NCBI GenBank assembly: GCA_041586735.1
Contig: JBFGZQ010000016.1
Location: forward strand, 1 to 64,000
DNA length: 64,000 bases
DNA from: Motiliproteus sp041586735
GTDB lineage: Bacteria; Pseudomonadota; Gammaproteobacteria; Pseudomonadales; Balneatricaceae
Reading direction: 5' to 3'
This document shows positions 18,128 to 31,226 of the stretch, piece after piece (the stretch's first letter is position 1; every line of letters begins with the position of its first letter). Both the position numbers and the translations under genes were made by a program. The notes beneath the pieces were generated by a model. The model was not told the DNA's origin. It searched no databases and saw only the letters and a program-made list of their open reading frames with translations.

Positions 18128-18631
18128 TCATTGTTTAAGGTTCAACAGATACTCCTCCAGCCGCGTAAAATCGATACGTCCGCGAATTCTGTGCCGCTGT
18201 TCACCGGGCACATAGAGATAACTTCGAGGTAATTCACCTTGCCAACTGGGGTCGATTTGGAAGCGCAACTTTTCGATATAGGGATCGGCAAATATCCAAT
18301 TACTGGCTGATTCCAGGTCATTTTCTGCCAACACCGCTGCCGTTTCAGCGGCAGCCTCAACACCGTCCACTGAGATGAGCACCAGACCTATCCCTGGATG
18401 ACTGGCTGAAAATTCAGCCAGTTCGGGCATCTCTGCACGGCAAGGAGGACAGTCCAATGACCATAAAACAACGAGCAGTGGTTGCTGCTGATTAGCAGTC
18501 ATAATCCCCTGATAACTGTCTGTTAGGAAAGGTTTAGGGGATGCTGCCCAGCTGGGCAGTGCGACTAGCAGGCTAGACAACAGACCGCAAAACAGAGTGC
18601 TAATAAAGCTCAGGGGCTGCTTAATGGTCAT
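18128..18631 (-). CDS. TlpA-like thioredoxin-fold protein, exported
   Basis: 167 residues from the ATG with a GGAG about 10 nt upstream; an ATG five codons earlier is possible. N-terminal signal sequence (about 1-29, ending LPSWAAS). The thioredoxin fold has the redox motif CPPC (about residues 61-64) after LLVVLWSLD. TlpA-type proteins reduce periplasmic disulfides, often for cytochrome or copper-centre maturation. It overlaps the end of the upstream propeller gene by 11 nt, so the two are translationally coupled and probably act together. Confidence 0.85.
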   Translation of the reverse strand: MTIKQPLSFISTLFCGLLSSLLVALPSWAASPKPFLTDSYQGIMTANQQQPLLVVLWSLDCPPCRAEMPELAEFSASHPGIGLVLISVDGVEAAAETAAVLAENDLESASNWIFADPYIEKLRFQIDPSWQGELPRSYLYVPGEQRHRIRGRIDFTRLEEYLLNLKQ

Positions 18632-19880
18632 GATGATCTGCTCCATCCACCGCTATAAGTTGATAGCCCTTTGTCTTGGTGTGCCAGCTGATAAAGACCT
18701 GCTCAGCCTGCGGGATCAAAAAAGGGTAATCGGACATCTCTGTGGTGACGGCGACCACCCGGGGCAGAGTCCAGTCTCGTCCGTTGTTGTCTGATCGCAT
18801 CAGCAATATTTGCGTACGTTCCCCATCAAATTCTTTCCAGCTGAGGTAGACCTTGTCCTCGATGCTAAGTACATCGGGATGTGCGGCCTGACGATCATAG
18901 GCACCAAAACTAAGCGGCGAGGAGAAGCTCGCTCCCTCATCCGAGGAGTAGGCATAGAACAACCCCTGTCGCTGATCAGCATCATTAAACCAGGCGCTGT
19001 GATAACGCCCCAGGGTATCAATTGACAGCGCGGGGCCATGGTGGGGACAGGCATCAATTTGCCAATTGTCATGACTGACGCGAACCGGCTTGGAAAATTG
19101 CTTGGCGCTGGTGAAGCGAACCAATCCGTGGTCACGGATATTGTCGCCGTAGATATGTCTCCACATCACCACCGGCAAGCCATCGGTATCTAGCTCGATA
19201 GCCAGGCGACAACATTCACAGCTGTTATCTACGATTTTTATGTTAGGGCTAAAACTATCCTGGCCGGGGGCTTTATGACTGTAATAGAGCGCGCCACCCT
19301 TATACTGCCCCCCCTGTTTTTCATGTGCTTGGCGATCCCGTTTATCCACCCAGGCCATATAGACATGCCCCGCGTCGCTGACCGCCAAGGCTTCAAATCG
19401 ATGACCGATCAATTCATGATTATCATTAACGGTCAGCGGCTCACTAAAGTGGCTGCCGTCAGTCGCTGAATAGCTGTAGCGGATATTACCGCTATATTTG
19501 GGTTGCAGGGCAAGGGTCCAGGAAATATGAATACCGCCGTGCCCATCAATAACGATCTTGGGCCGGTTTTCACCCCGCGCCGATACCGCTTCAGGAACCC
19601 GGTTTACGGCCACTGGGGTTGAATATGTCTGTCCCTGATCATCAGAATAATTCACGTAAACATGACCGCCATAAGCCCAGGCCAACCAGAGTCTGCCTCG
19701 TTGATCGAATATCGCACTGGGTGCCAGACCGCAATCAATGCTCGGCATTGCTGCGGGGTCAGCACAACTTGAATCCGTGCTGCTGTGTTGCCCGTGCTGC
19801 CCCTGTACCGCCGCCAGAACCTGCCCTTGCATCACCAGGATCAAGATGCCGAATAGCCGCGTTATCATCCATCTATTCAT
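18621..19880 (-). CDS. Exported sialidase-like beta-propeller protein with Cys/His clusters
   Basis: 419 residues with a signal peptide (about 1-24, ending VLAAVQ). At least five Asp-box-like repeats (for example YSDDQGQTYSTPV, YSATDGSHFSEPL, SSDEGASFSSPL, RSDNNGRDWTLP) give a sialidase-type beta-propeller, but I cannot see the arginine triad needed to call a sialidase. Unusual metal-ligand-like features are CECC (221-224), ACPHH (277-281), a His-rich start (GQHGQHSS) and a C-terminal DHHDH. It is encoded between a TonB-dependent receptor and a TlpA-like thioredoxin, so a role in binding or handling a periplasmic metal, perhaps copper, is inferred. Confidence 0.8.
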   Translation of the reverse strand: MNRWMITRLFGILILVMQGQVLAAVQGQHGQHSSTDSSCADPAAMPSIDCGLAPSAIFDQRGRLWLAWAYGGHVYVNYSDDQGQTYSTPVAVNRVPEAVSARGENRPKIVIDGHGGIHISWTLALQPKYSGNIRYSYSATDGSHFSEPLTVNDNHELIGHRFEALAVSDAGHVYMAWVDKRDRQAHEKQGGQYKGGALYYSHKAPGQDSFSPNIKIVDNSCECCRLAIELDTDGLPVVMWRHIYGDNIRDHGLVRFTSAKQFSKPVRVSHDNWQIDACPHHGPALSIDTLGRYHSAWFNDADQRQGLFYAYSSDEGASFSSPLSFGAYDRQAAHPDVLSIEDKVYLSWKEFDGERTQILLMRSDNNGRDWTLPRVVAVTTEMSDYPFLIPQAEQVFISWHTKTKGYQLIAVDGADHHDH

Positions 19881-19976
19881 AATCGCTCCACAAACTCGGT
19901 TGCAGTCGGTCAGCCTATGGGGCGGTAGCGGTTAATCCGTGACCGGGTCCCCAAGGACTGACGACTATTGACTTAA

Positions 19977-22052
19977 CTAGTTAAAACGGTAATTCACGCC
20001 GATATAAGCCGTCCGCGGCTCGCCTGGTGCGAATTCGAATTTCTCCGGACCAAAGCCTGCCGGAGAGTAACTGGCCGCAGTGGCGTAACGTTCATCCATC
20101 AGGTTGGTGACCCGCCCGTAGACTTCCAGGCTGTTCTGCAACAGATAATTGACCCGTAGGTTGAGCAGATCATGACCCTTGTACTTATGGGTATTGGCCT
20201 GATCCATCCAATAACTGCCTAAACGGACCCACTCCAGCTCTGCTCGGCCGCCATTGAGCATCACGGGACGATAGCTCAACCTGGTATTGGCTATTTCACG
20301 GGGCGCTGATTCCATTTCATTACCGCTGTAGTGGGTGGTGCTATCAGGGCGCCATTGCTCATAGGTATGCTTGGCATAGGCATAAGACAGGTCGAGACGC
20401 AGCTGGCCGGTCAGCTCTTTTCCGGCACCGATTTCGATACCTCGGTGTACGGTTTCACCGGCATTCATCGTGGTGCGAGAGCCGTCAATTTCACGGTAGG
20501 TGAGGATGTCGTCATCCTTACTCATATAATAAACCGAGGCTTCATAGTTGATCTGCAGCGCGGTTTTACCCCGAATACCCAGTTCATAGCTATTTGTTTT
20601 AATGGCTTTCAGATCTACGCTGCTGGTGGCCTGGCCCTGGCGGAACAGCTGACTTTCCGAAGGCACCCGAAAGCCATGACGATAAGATGCAAAGCCGCTC
20701 ATCGTTGGGCTGAAGCCATACGTAGCGCCTAGCTTGGGACTCAGATGGTCGAAATTTACGCGCGTATCAGCGGGGCGACGATGTTTACCGGTCGTCACCA
20801 CGCTGAGGTTATTGTCGTAGTCGTACTGCATATGGTCATAACGCAGTCCAGCGTTCAGGCGCAGCTTCTCCACCGGTGAGGTCTCGACATGCACGTAAGG
20901 AGAGATGCCGGTGTAGTCGACATCGTAATCATACAGCAGCTCGTTTTTTACATAGCTGGTGTAAATGCCGCCAACCTTGGTGGGCGTGATACGGTGCTCT
21001 TGCCGTCCGCCCGGGCTGTAATCCAAATCGGTACCAACAATCAGCCGGGTATTGTAGGGGGCGTAGTCCTTGCGGTATTTCAGCAGTACTCCCACCGAGT
21101 CGTTGTTGGTTTTATACACCGTAGGGTCATAGCTCAGTGCCCAGTTCGGCAGCAGCTCCATATAGTTGTGCCTGGCGTAAGGGGTCAGGCTGAGCAGGGT
21201 GTCGCCATCTTCCTGTTCATAAGCACTGGACAGGCGTAGCGCCTGCACATCACGGTATGAGATAGGGGTGTAATTCAAGGTTGGGTTGTTTAGATAATCC
21301 GCTTCCAACAGTCGTGAGGAGCCGGCTGTTTGTTGATCGATATTGGAACCGGAAATAACCGTTTTTAACGTCGCACCACTGTCGAGAAAACGATCCCATC
21401 TAAGCGTCGCACTCTGGCGCTCATACGCGGTATCCTTGCGCCAACCGTCGGTTTTGGTCAGGTTCAGATCGGCACGCACGCCGTCACTATCCCCGCTATC
21501 GCCACCGCTGAGTAGCAGCCGCTGCCAGCCGTGTTCACCTGTTTCTACGCCCAGCTCCACCTCCCCTGCCTGTGGCGGTGCTTTCGTCAAGACGTTCACC
21601 ACCGCACCGATCGCATCGCTGCCGAACAGGGCGGTTCCCGGACCCTTTGAAACTTCGACTCCGGCCGCCTGAGGGACGTTGATTTCATACAGCGCGTTAT
21701 GGTTAAAAAAACCGGTAGAACGACTGGGAATACCGTCTTCAAGATAAAGATACAGTGCCTGGGTGGTGATAGGCTGACGAATAGCGGTCATGTGGCCTTC
21801 GCCACCGGTAACGTTGACATGAACACCGGGCATCCGTCCCATGATTTCACCGGGGTGGGCCGGTTTGATCTCTTCTATTTGCTGCTGCGAGGTGGTGCTG
21901 ACGGTTCCGGAGGTTTCAGATTTAAGCGTCGCTTCCCGAGTGCCGGTGACGGTGATTTCACCCGCCAGTTCTGGTTCCGCGGCATAGATCGGCGTAGCCG
22001 TCAGCGCCACAACCCCAGCTATGGCCAAACCGAGAGGTGTTTTTTTATACAT
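19977..22052 (-). CDS. TonB-dependent outer membrane receptor
   Basis: 691 residues. Signal peptide about 1-24 (IYAAE); TonB box region near 30-38 (GEITVTGTRE); plug domain to about residue 155 with GRMPGVHV, ALYLYLEDGIPSRSTGFF and VEVSKGPGTALFGSDAIGAVVNVLT; then a 22-strand barrel ending in the aromatic C terminus GVNYRFN. The substrate is not evident. Methionine and histidine residues in the plug (GEGHMTAIRQ) and the gene neighbours suggest a metal or metal complex. It follows its own tonB by 28 nt. Confidence 0.93.
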   Translation of the reverse strand: MYKKTPLGLAIAGVVALTATPIYAAEPELAGEITVTGTREATLKSETSGTVSTTSQQQIEEIKPAHPGEIMGRMPGVHVNVTGGEGHMTAIRQPITTQALYLYLEDGIPSRSTGFFNHNALYEINVPQAAGVEVSKGPGTALFGSDAIGAVVNVLTKAPPQAGEVELGVETGEHGWQRLLLSGGDSGDSDGVRADLNLTKTDGWRKDTAYERQSATLRWDRFLDSGATLKTVISGSNIDQQTAGSSRLLEADYLNNPTLNYTPISYRDVQALRLSSAYEQEDGDTLLSLTPYARHNYMELLPNWALSYDPTVYKTNNDSVGVLLKYRKDYAPYNTRLIVGTDLDYSPGGRQEHRITPTKVGGIYTSYVKNELLYDYDVDYTGISPYVHVETSPVEKLRLNAGLRYDHMQYDYDNNLSVVTTGKHRRPADTRVNFDHLSPKLGATYGFSPTMSGFASYRHGFRVPSESQLFRQGQATSSVDLKAIKTNSYELGIRGKTALQINYEASVYYMSKDDDILTYREIDGSRTTMNAGETVHRGIEIGAGKELTGQLRLDLSYAYAKHTYEQWRPDSTTHYSGNEMESAPREIANTRLSYRPVMLNGGRAELEWVRLGSYWMDQANTHKYKGHDLLNLRVNYLLQNSLEVYGRVTNLMDERYATAASYSPAGFGPEKFEFAPGEPRTAYIGVNYRFN

Positions 22053-22080
22053 ACAAAAGCCTTTACGTTGATTTTAAAAT

Positions 22081-22853
<773 letters not shown>

Positions 22854-22857
<4 letters not shown>

Positions 22858-23252
22858 GGTTGCTCGGTCATGATGTCCACCGATTCCGCACCCGCCGAGC
22901 GAGCGTAATCGATCACTTTGACTGCCAAACCCAGCTGGGATTGCGTATCTCCGCGCAAGCGCACTCTGCGTTTATCCGGTGCCTCAAGAGCCGACCGCAT
23001 GCGCTGCATGAGCATCTCCTCAGCAACGATTTCAGCGTCTATGCGAATGCTGTCATCCGCGCCGAGGATGACGTTGACATAGGGGGTTTCACTGGGGGTC
23101 GTGCCGCTGCTGGCCTGAGGTAAATCAATGGCCATAGACTCCTCGTCAACAAAATGCGCGGTCAGCATAAAAAATACCAACAACAGAAAGACCACATCGA
23201 TCAAGGGCGTCAAATTCAGTACGCTATTCGAGTAGCGACGCTTATAATCCAT
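22854..23252 (-). CDS. exbD: ExbD/TolR-type biopolymer transport protein
   Basis: 132 residues: a single N-terminal membrane segment containing the conserved proton-path aspartate in LTPLIDVVFLLLVFFML, and a small periplasmic domain. It works with ExbB and TonB. The start overlaps the exbB stop by 11 nt and its stop overlaps tonB, a tightly coupled operon. Confidence 0.93.
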
Positions 23253-23910
23253 CGGTCACATCCTCCCAATGGGGCAAGGACACTTCGTTAACCGCGGTGC
23301 TACGATCGATCGGTCTTGCCCGTCGCTCCAGCAACAGAGAGCTGCAGTGCTGAATTGAAAGCATCCGTCGTTCCACCATGCCTTCTAGAAAATGCAGTAA
23401 AATCAACAGTGGAATAGCAACGGCCAAGCCAACGCCCGTGGTCAGCATCGCTTCCCAGATACCACCGGCTAGCGCTTGAGCATCCACTTTGCCACCGGCA
23501 AGTTCGATCACCATAAAGGCTTTTATCATACCGGTGATCGTTCCCAGCAAGCCCAATAAAGGCGCGGTATTACCCAGCACCCCAAGGGTTCTTAGTCCCG
23601 ATTCCATGCGCTGTAATTCAACCGCTTTGACACGATTGGCAACGGCCATCAGGTCGCTGACGCCCTCACGGTCTGCGTCGATAACGGCCGCAATAACTCG
23701 GCCTTCTGGGTTGCGTTGGTCGCTAATGTTGTCGGCTGCATCCTGCTGATCGAGCAGTTTGCCTAACTGGGCTACCAGCTGCTGAGGGAATTCGGTGTTG
23801 CGGAGCAGCAGGATATAGCGCTCGAATACGATAGCCAGTCCGATAACGGAATAAGCGGCCAGAATCCAAACCACTGGCCCGCCTTTGGATAATAGATCGG
23901 TGATCATCAT
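23242..23910 (-). CDS. exbB: ExbB/MotA/TolQ-type proton channel
   Basis: 222 residues with three membrane segments: near the N terminus (VVWILAAYSVIGLAIVF), about 105-130 with the family motif LGNTAPLLGLLGTITGMI, and about 150-175 (GVGLAVAIPLLILL). Forms the pentameric motor with ExbD. Being next to exbD, tonB and a TonB receptor, it is the ExbB of this import system, not TolQ. It begins about 240 nt downstream of the DUF2946-like gene; no clear Fur box is visible there. Confidence 0.92.
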   Translation of the reverse strand: MMITDLLSKGGPVVWILAAYSVIGLAIVFERYILLLRNTEFPQQLVAQLGKLLDQQDAADNISDQRNPEGRVIAAVIDADREGVSDLMAVANRVKAVELQRMESGLRTLGVLGNTAPLLGLLGTITGMIKAFMVIELAGGKVDAQALAGGIWEAMLTTGVGLAVAIPLLILLHFLEGMVERRMLSIQHCSSLLLERRARPIDRSTAVNEVSLPHWEDVTDGL

Positions 23911-24153
23911 GGTGACTGCGCCTTATTTTCCAGGTTGGAACCTGGATGTCAGATAGAGCAGCTAACAACGCCCCCTTAGACGCCATCACTAGCTGCGCAA
24001 CATCAACGCGTCAGAGATTCCAGGCGGGGCAGTGGTAATAGCTGAGAAATGAATAGCAGGCGGGAATATGCGAGGCTCGATCGGACAGCGACCCCTAATA
24101 ACTAGGTGGTCAGTACCCATGCGGGTGCCTAAAAAAACGCCTGAACAACCCTG

Positions 24154-24561
24154 TTAGACGATAGGCGGTGAGCGTGCCGAGGTGGTATAGAGCAGAGGAT
24201 CTATAACCGCAACGATGTTTTCTGGCAGAGGGACTTTTTGCTGTGAGGGCGCTTTGAGAGTATTCAGCGAGAGGGTCGTTAACGCCGATATATAGAGATG
24301 GGTTAGCGAGCAGAGCGGGCAATTCATAGATCCCTGATAAGACGAATGGTCTTGGGATTCTGTTGCACCCTCTTCAGCTAGCAGTACGGTCTGTAGTCCC
24401 TGCAGTGTACAGAGTACAACCTGTTGGCCGCCTTCAGACTTTACTGAAGACGCAGCTGAGAGCAACGGAATAAATAACTGAATCACCAGCAGCAGCCCAA
24501 GCAGGGCTGTTGACCAGCGCGGGTTAAGCCGGCTGAATTTTGTGATTAACTGCGGGTTCAT
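24154..24561 (-). CDS. DUF2946-like small membrane-associated protein
   Basis: 135 residues: a hydrophobic N-terminal segment (about 18-38, acting as signal or anchor), C51 in VVLCTLQGLQ, a CPLC pair (C81, C84) followed by SLTHLY, and a C-terminal tail ending ARSPPIV. This cysteine layout and the RxPP-type tail are those of the DUF2946 family, which I recall beside TonB-dependent copper receptors in Pseudomonas. The biochemical role is unknown; metal binding is plausible. It lies upstream of exbB in the same direction and may head the operon. Confidence 0.7.
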   Translation of the reverse strand: MNPQLITKFSRLNPRWSTALLGLLLVIQLFIPLLSAASSVKSEGGQQVVLCTLQGLQTVLLAEEGATESQDHSSYQGSMNCPLCSLTHLYISALTTLSLNTLKAPSQQKVPLPENIVAVIDPLLYTTSARSPPIV

Positions 24562-24730
24562 ACTCTGTTCTTGCGACTGCCGCCGATATGGGTAGTGGGG
24601 TTGGAGTTGTCGACAGGGTAATTGATTGTATTAAAACAATCAATTAAACCCTTGCTAGCTGTCAATGATGTGGGTGGATGATGTTCGGATTAGTACGGCG
24701 GCGGTGGATAGCCGTGGGTTTAAGAGGTAG

Positions 24731-24759
24731 TAGAACCCCGCTGTTTAAGCGGGGTTCTA
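24731..24759 (-). terminator. Stem-loop downstream of gcvT
   Basis: A 12-bp perfect stem, TAGAACCCCGCT / AGCGGGGTTCTA, with a 5-nt loop, 36 nt after the gcvT stop. It lacks a clear T run, so it may be a weak terminator or a 3'-end protector. Confidence 0.7.
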
Positions 24760-24794
24760 AGCGCCATGCTGATCAAAGCCATGGATCTTGGCTG

Positions 24795-25922
24795 TTAGCC
24801 CCTATAGTAGCGCTGCGGCACAAAGGGCGCCTTGGCAACATTCATCGCTAATGGTTTGCCGCGCACCAGCGCGAACACTTCGGTCTCTAGGGCTGCGTAC
24901 TCGGTCGCTACATAGCCTATCGCCACCGGGACGCCGATGGTCGGTCCAAAGCTGCCGCTGGTCACCCTGCCAATAATATCGCCCTGGGCGTTGACCAGCT
25001 CCGAGCCTTCGCGGATCGGAGCTTTGCCCTGGCCGATCAAGCCGACGCGCTTGCGAGTGACCGCTTTGGTCTGGATCTGTTCAAGGATGATGTCGGCCCC
25101 GGGGAAACCACCGGCACGAGCACCGCCGTTCCGACGGATGGGGCTGATCGCCCACAACAGGCTGGCTTCGATCGGGGTGGTGGTCGCGTCGATATCGTGA
25201 CCGTAAAGGCACAGGCCCGATTCCAGACGCAGCGAATCCCGGGCACCCAGGCCGATCGCCTCGACCTCGGGTTGTGCCAGCAGCAGGCGGGCGATCTGTT
25301 CGGCTTTATCGGCAGGGATGGAGATCTCGAAACCATCTTCGCCGGTATAGCCGGCACGGCCGATCAGGCAGTCGACGCCATCGATGACGATGGCACGTGA
25401 ATCCATAAACACCATGCTGGCGACCTCGGGTTGGATGCGCGCCAGCGCTGTGGCAGCCAGCGGACCTTGCAACGCGAGCAGGGCGCGATCTTCCAGTACC
25501 TCGATGTCGATGTTATCACCTAGGTGGGCGCGCAGGTGGGCGATATCCTGCGCTTTGCAGGCGGCGTTGACCACCACGAACAGCTGATCACCGAGGTTGC
25601 TGACCATCAGATCATCCATGATGCCGCCCTGGGCGTTGGTAAACAACGCATAACGCTGCTTGCCCAGCGGCAGATCGATGATGTCGACCGGTACCAATGC
25701 TTCCAGCGCCGCTGCGGCCCCTTCACCCTTGAGCAGTACCTGGCCCATATGCGAGACATCGAACAGACCAGCGCTGTCACGGGTCTGCAGGTGCTCTTTC
25801 TTGACGCCCAGCGGGTACTGCACCGGCATCTCATAACCCGCAAAGGGGACCATTTTGCCACCCAGTTCCAGGTGTAGGTCGTAGAGGGGGGTTCTGGCCA
25901 GGGGTGGATTAGATTCGGTCAT
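24795..25922 (-). CDS. gcvT: Aminomethyltransferase, glycine cleavage T protein
   Basis: 375 residues. Transfers the methylene group from the lipoyl arm of GcvH to tetrahydrofolate and releases ammonia. N-terminal PLYDLHLELGGKMVPFAGYEMPVQY, DVSHMGQV, the folate-site aspartate region GGIMDDLMVS, and the block RDSLRLESGLCLYGHDI are all present. It is the last gene of the glycine-utilisation cluster, separated from the AGCS symporter by an intrinsic terminator, so it may need its own promoter or readthrough. Confidence 0.96.
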   Translation of the reverse strand: MTESNPPLARTPLYDLHLELGGKMVPFAGYEMPVQYPLGVKKEHLQTRDSAGLFDVSHMGQVLLKGEGAAAALEALVPVDIIDLPLGKQRYALFTNAQGGIMDDLMVSNLGDQLFVVVNAACKAQDIAHLRAHLGDNIDIEVLEDRALLALQGPLAATALARIQPEVASMVFMDSRAIVIDGVDCLIGRAGYTGEDGFEISIPADKAEQIARLLLAQPEVEAIGLGARDSLRLESGLCLYGHDIDATTTPIEASLLWAISPIRRNGGARAGGFPGADIILEQIQTKAVTRKRVGLIGQGKAPIREGSELVNAQGDIIGRVTSGSFGPTIGVPVAIGYVATEYAALETEVFALVRGKPLAMNVAKAPFVPQRYYRG

Positions 25923-26015
25923 GGCAGGCTCCGGTAGTTTGCTCTGAAGGGGGTTGTTATGGGAACGTTATGGGTTTTTTGGGTAGCCCACTAGAGATGA
26001 GCTATCGATGAACTA

Positions 26016-26057
26016 TCCAAAAACCCCAAGAATGGGGGTGTCTCCTCCATTCTTGGG
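26016..26057 (-). terminator. Rho-independent terminator after the AGCS symporter gene
   Basis: On the minus strand, CCCAAGAATGG pairs with CCATTCTTGGG (11 bp, loop of 11 nt with further pairing), followed by GTTTTTGG. It lies 36 nt past the symporter stop. A short AGGTTCA triplet repeat sits just beside it. Confidence 0.85.
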
Positions 26058-26092
26058 TTCAAGGTTCAAGGTTCAGGGTTGCAGGCTACACC

Positions 26093-27475
26093 TCAAGATT
26101 GGATGCGGCTAGATCCTGCTGCCAGTCTCTGACGCTCGAAGTACTCGCGGGTCAGCTTAAAGACTACCGGGCTCAATAGTGCCAGTGCAATCAGGTTGGG
26201 GATCGCCATCATGGCATTAAGGGTATCAGCCAGTAACCAGACAAAGTCCAGGCTCACTATGGCGCCCACGGGTACCGCTAGGATCCAGAGAATGCGGAAC
26301 GGCACGATCACCTTGACGCCGAACAGGTACTCGGCACAGCGTTCACCGTACAGGCTCCAACCCAGGATGGTGGTGAAGGCGAAGATCGCTAGTGAGATCG
26401 CGACCAGGTAGTTACCCACGCCTGGCAGGGCATCGGCGAAAGCGGCCGAGGTTAGTGCCGCGCCCGACTCTCCTGAGGTCCAGAGGCCAGAGGTGATGAT
26501 CACCAGACCGGTGATGGAGCAGATGATCAGGGTGTCAATAAACGTACCCAACATCGCGATCAGACCTTGACGTACCGGGTCTTTGGTTTGTGCCGATGCG
26601 TGTGCGATAGGCGCACTGCCTAGACCAGCTTCGTTAGAGAACACTCCTCGAGCCACACCGAAGCGGATCGCCATCCATACTGCTGCACCGGCAAAGCCAC
26701 CTTCAGCCGCTGTGCTGGAAAAAGCGTGAGTGAAGATCAGATCAAGCGCATGCGGAATCGCATCGGCATTGACTGCCAGCACGCTCAGACCTGCCACCAG
26801 ATAGGCAATAGCCATAAAAGGCACCAGCATACCGGCGACGTTGCCGATCCGCTTGATACCGCCGATTAACACCGCGCCGGTCAATACCATCAGGATAATA
26901 CCGGTGATCCACATCGGCACCCCGAAGTTGGTTTCAATGACGCTGGCCACCGAGTTGGATTGCACGGTGTTACCGATACCAAAGCCGGCGATGGTACCGA
27001 ATACCGCAAACATTGTACCCATCCAGGCCCACTTCTTACCCAGGCCGTTCTTGATGTAATACATCGGCCCACCAACGTGATTGCCGTGCTCGTCGACCTC
27101 TCGGTATTTAACTGCCAGTACCGCCTCGGAGTACTTGGTCGCCATACCGACCAGAGCTGTACACCACATCCAGAATAGCGCGCCGGGGCCGCCCAGGAAG
27201 ATCGCGGTGGCGACACCGGCGATGTTACCGGTACCAACGGTGGCAGAGAGGGCGGTCATCAGGGCGTTGAAGGGTGATATTTCGCCCTCCTGCTGCTCGG
27301 CCGCTTTAGCGGTGCGGCCGTTCCACATTAGTTTGAAGCCGCTACCCACCTTTAGGATCGGCATCAATTTTAGGCCCAGTTGCAGGAACAGACCTACCCC
27401 TAGGATCAGTACCAGCATCATCGGTCCCCAGACGATGCCGTTTACGGTGTTGAGCAGCTCGGTGAGCATCTGCAT
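26093..27475 (-). CDS. Sodium:alanine/glycine symporter, AGCS family
   Basis: 460 residues, about 11 membrane segments. Family signatures include ATVGTGNIAGVATAIFLGGPGALFWMW, GGPMYYIKNGLG, GFGIGNTVQSNS and GVFSNEAGLGSAPIAHA. AGCS proteins take up alanine or glycine with sodium. Its place between gcvP and gcvT argues for glycine as the physiological substrate, feeding the glycine cleavage system. It has its own terminator. Confidence 0.92.
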   Translation of the reverse strand: MQMLTELLNTVNGIVWGPMMLVLILGVGLFLQLGLKLMPILKVGSGFKLMWNGRTAKAAEQQEGEISPFNALMTALSATVGTGNIAGVATAIFLGGPGALFWMWCTALVGMATKYSEAVLAVKYREVDEHGNHVGGPMYYIKNGLGKKWAWMGTMFAVFGTIAGFGIGNTVQSNSVASVIETNFGVPMWITGIILMVLTGAVLIGGIKRIGNVAGMLVPFMAIAYLVAGLSVLAVNADAIPHALDLIFTHAFSSTAAEGGFAGAAVWMAIRFGVARGVFSNEAGLGSAPIAHASAQTKDPVRQGLIAMLGTFIDTLIICSITGLVIITSGLWTSGESGAALTSAAFADALPGVGNYLVAISLAIFAFTTILGWSLYGERCAEYLFGVKVIVPFRILWILAVPVGAIVSLDFVWLLADTLNAMMAIPNLIALALLSPVVFKLTREYFERQRLAAGSSRIQS

Positions 27476-27747
27476 GTGTGTCCCTCGTTATGATTATTTT
27501 GGCTATTGCCGGTTGGATTTGTACTGCGCTGGTATCAGCGGTGTTTCGATGCCGATACCTATACAATACAGTGGGCTAATTTACCCCATCAGACCCAGTC
27601 TTGCGGCGTATAAAATCTTGTAATTATTCATTATTCAGGTTAACAGCCTATATTTTTTGCCTTTTTTGGTGTTTTTAACGAAGCCTGTTGTTTGTTGGCC
27701 CATCCCGACCGCAGCGGCGTAGCAGGCCGCTGGTGTTCGAGTGCGGG

Positions 27748-30660
<2,913 letters not shown>

Positions 30661-30738
30661 AAGGCGTTCCTGTCACTGGACTGGCCACAAGGCCTAGAGT
30701 TTTTGATAGTAGAGCGGTGTTGTTCTAATCGTCGACTA

Positions 30739-31125
30739 TTAGTCGGCGATCAGCTCGGCGTAGGCCGTAGCATCCAGCAGGTTAGTGATAGCCGCGCTGT
30801 CGCTAACCTGGACCTTGACGATCCAACCGGCACCGAATGGATCGTCGTTGAGGGTCTCGGGCGCGTCTTCAAGCAGCTCGTTGATGGCGATGATCTCGCC
30901 GGAAACAGGGCTGTAAACATCAGAAGCAGCCTTGACCGACTCGACCAGTGAGAAGGGCTCGCCGGCGCTGACCGCACTGCCAAGCTCGGGGATTTCGACG
31001 AATACTACGTCACCTAGCAGCTCCTGAGCATGCGCGGAGATGCCGATGGTGACGCTGCCGTCACCGTTATCCAGAACCCATTCGTGGCTTTTGGCAAAAC
31101 GTAGGTTGGAAGAAATGTCGCTCAT
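30739..31125 (-). CDS. gcvH: Glycine cleavage system H protein
   Basis: 128 residues from the ATG with AGGA 8 nt upstream; a longer frame upstream lacks family similarity. The lipoyl-carrying lysine is K65 in LVESVKAASDVYSPVSGE. Flanking blocks SHEWV, GISAHAQELLGDVVFVE and PFGAGWIVKV are typical. It lies between glyA and gcvP in the same direction. Confidence 0.96.
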   Translation of the reverse strand: MSDISSNLRFAKSHEWVLDNGDGSVTIGISAHAQELLGDVVFVEIPELGSAVSAGEPFSLVESVKAASDVYSPVSGEIIAINELLEDAPETLNDDPFGAGWIVKVQVSDSAAITNLLDATAYAELIAD

Positions 31126-31226
31126 AATTACTGTCCTGATTGTCAGTCTGTTATCGATAAAGTGGGGTGCCGGGTTTGGGTTGCCGGAATGAGAGTGCCG
31201 GGCGTGGCCCGACACTCTGGAGTCGG

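Noticed and set aside
18128..18130. TGA of the tlpA-like gene as a selenocysteine codon
   Set aside because: The context before and after (NLKQ, GNGLPG) is not a selenoprotein motif, the thioredoxin domain is already complete, and no SECIS-like element was recognised.
17814..18131. 105-codon minus-strand frame over the end of mobA
   Set aside because: It lies mostly antisense to mobA, is Arg/Leu-rich and has no family similarity; the other frame in the same place gives the MoeA-like tail.
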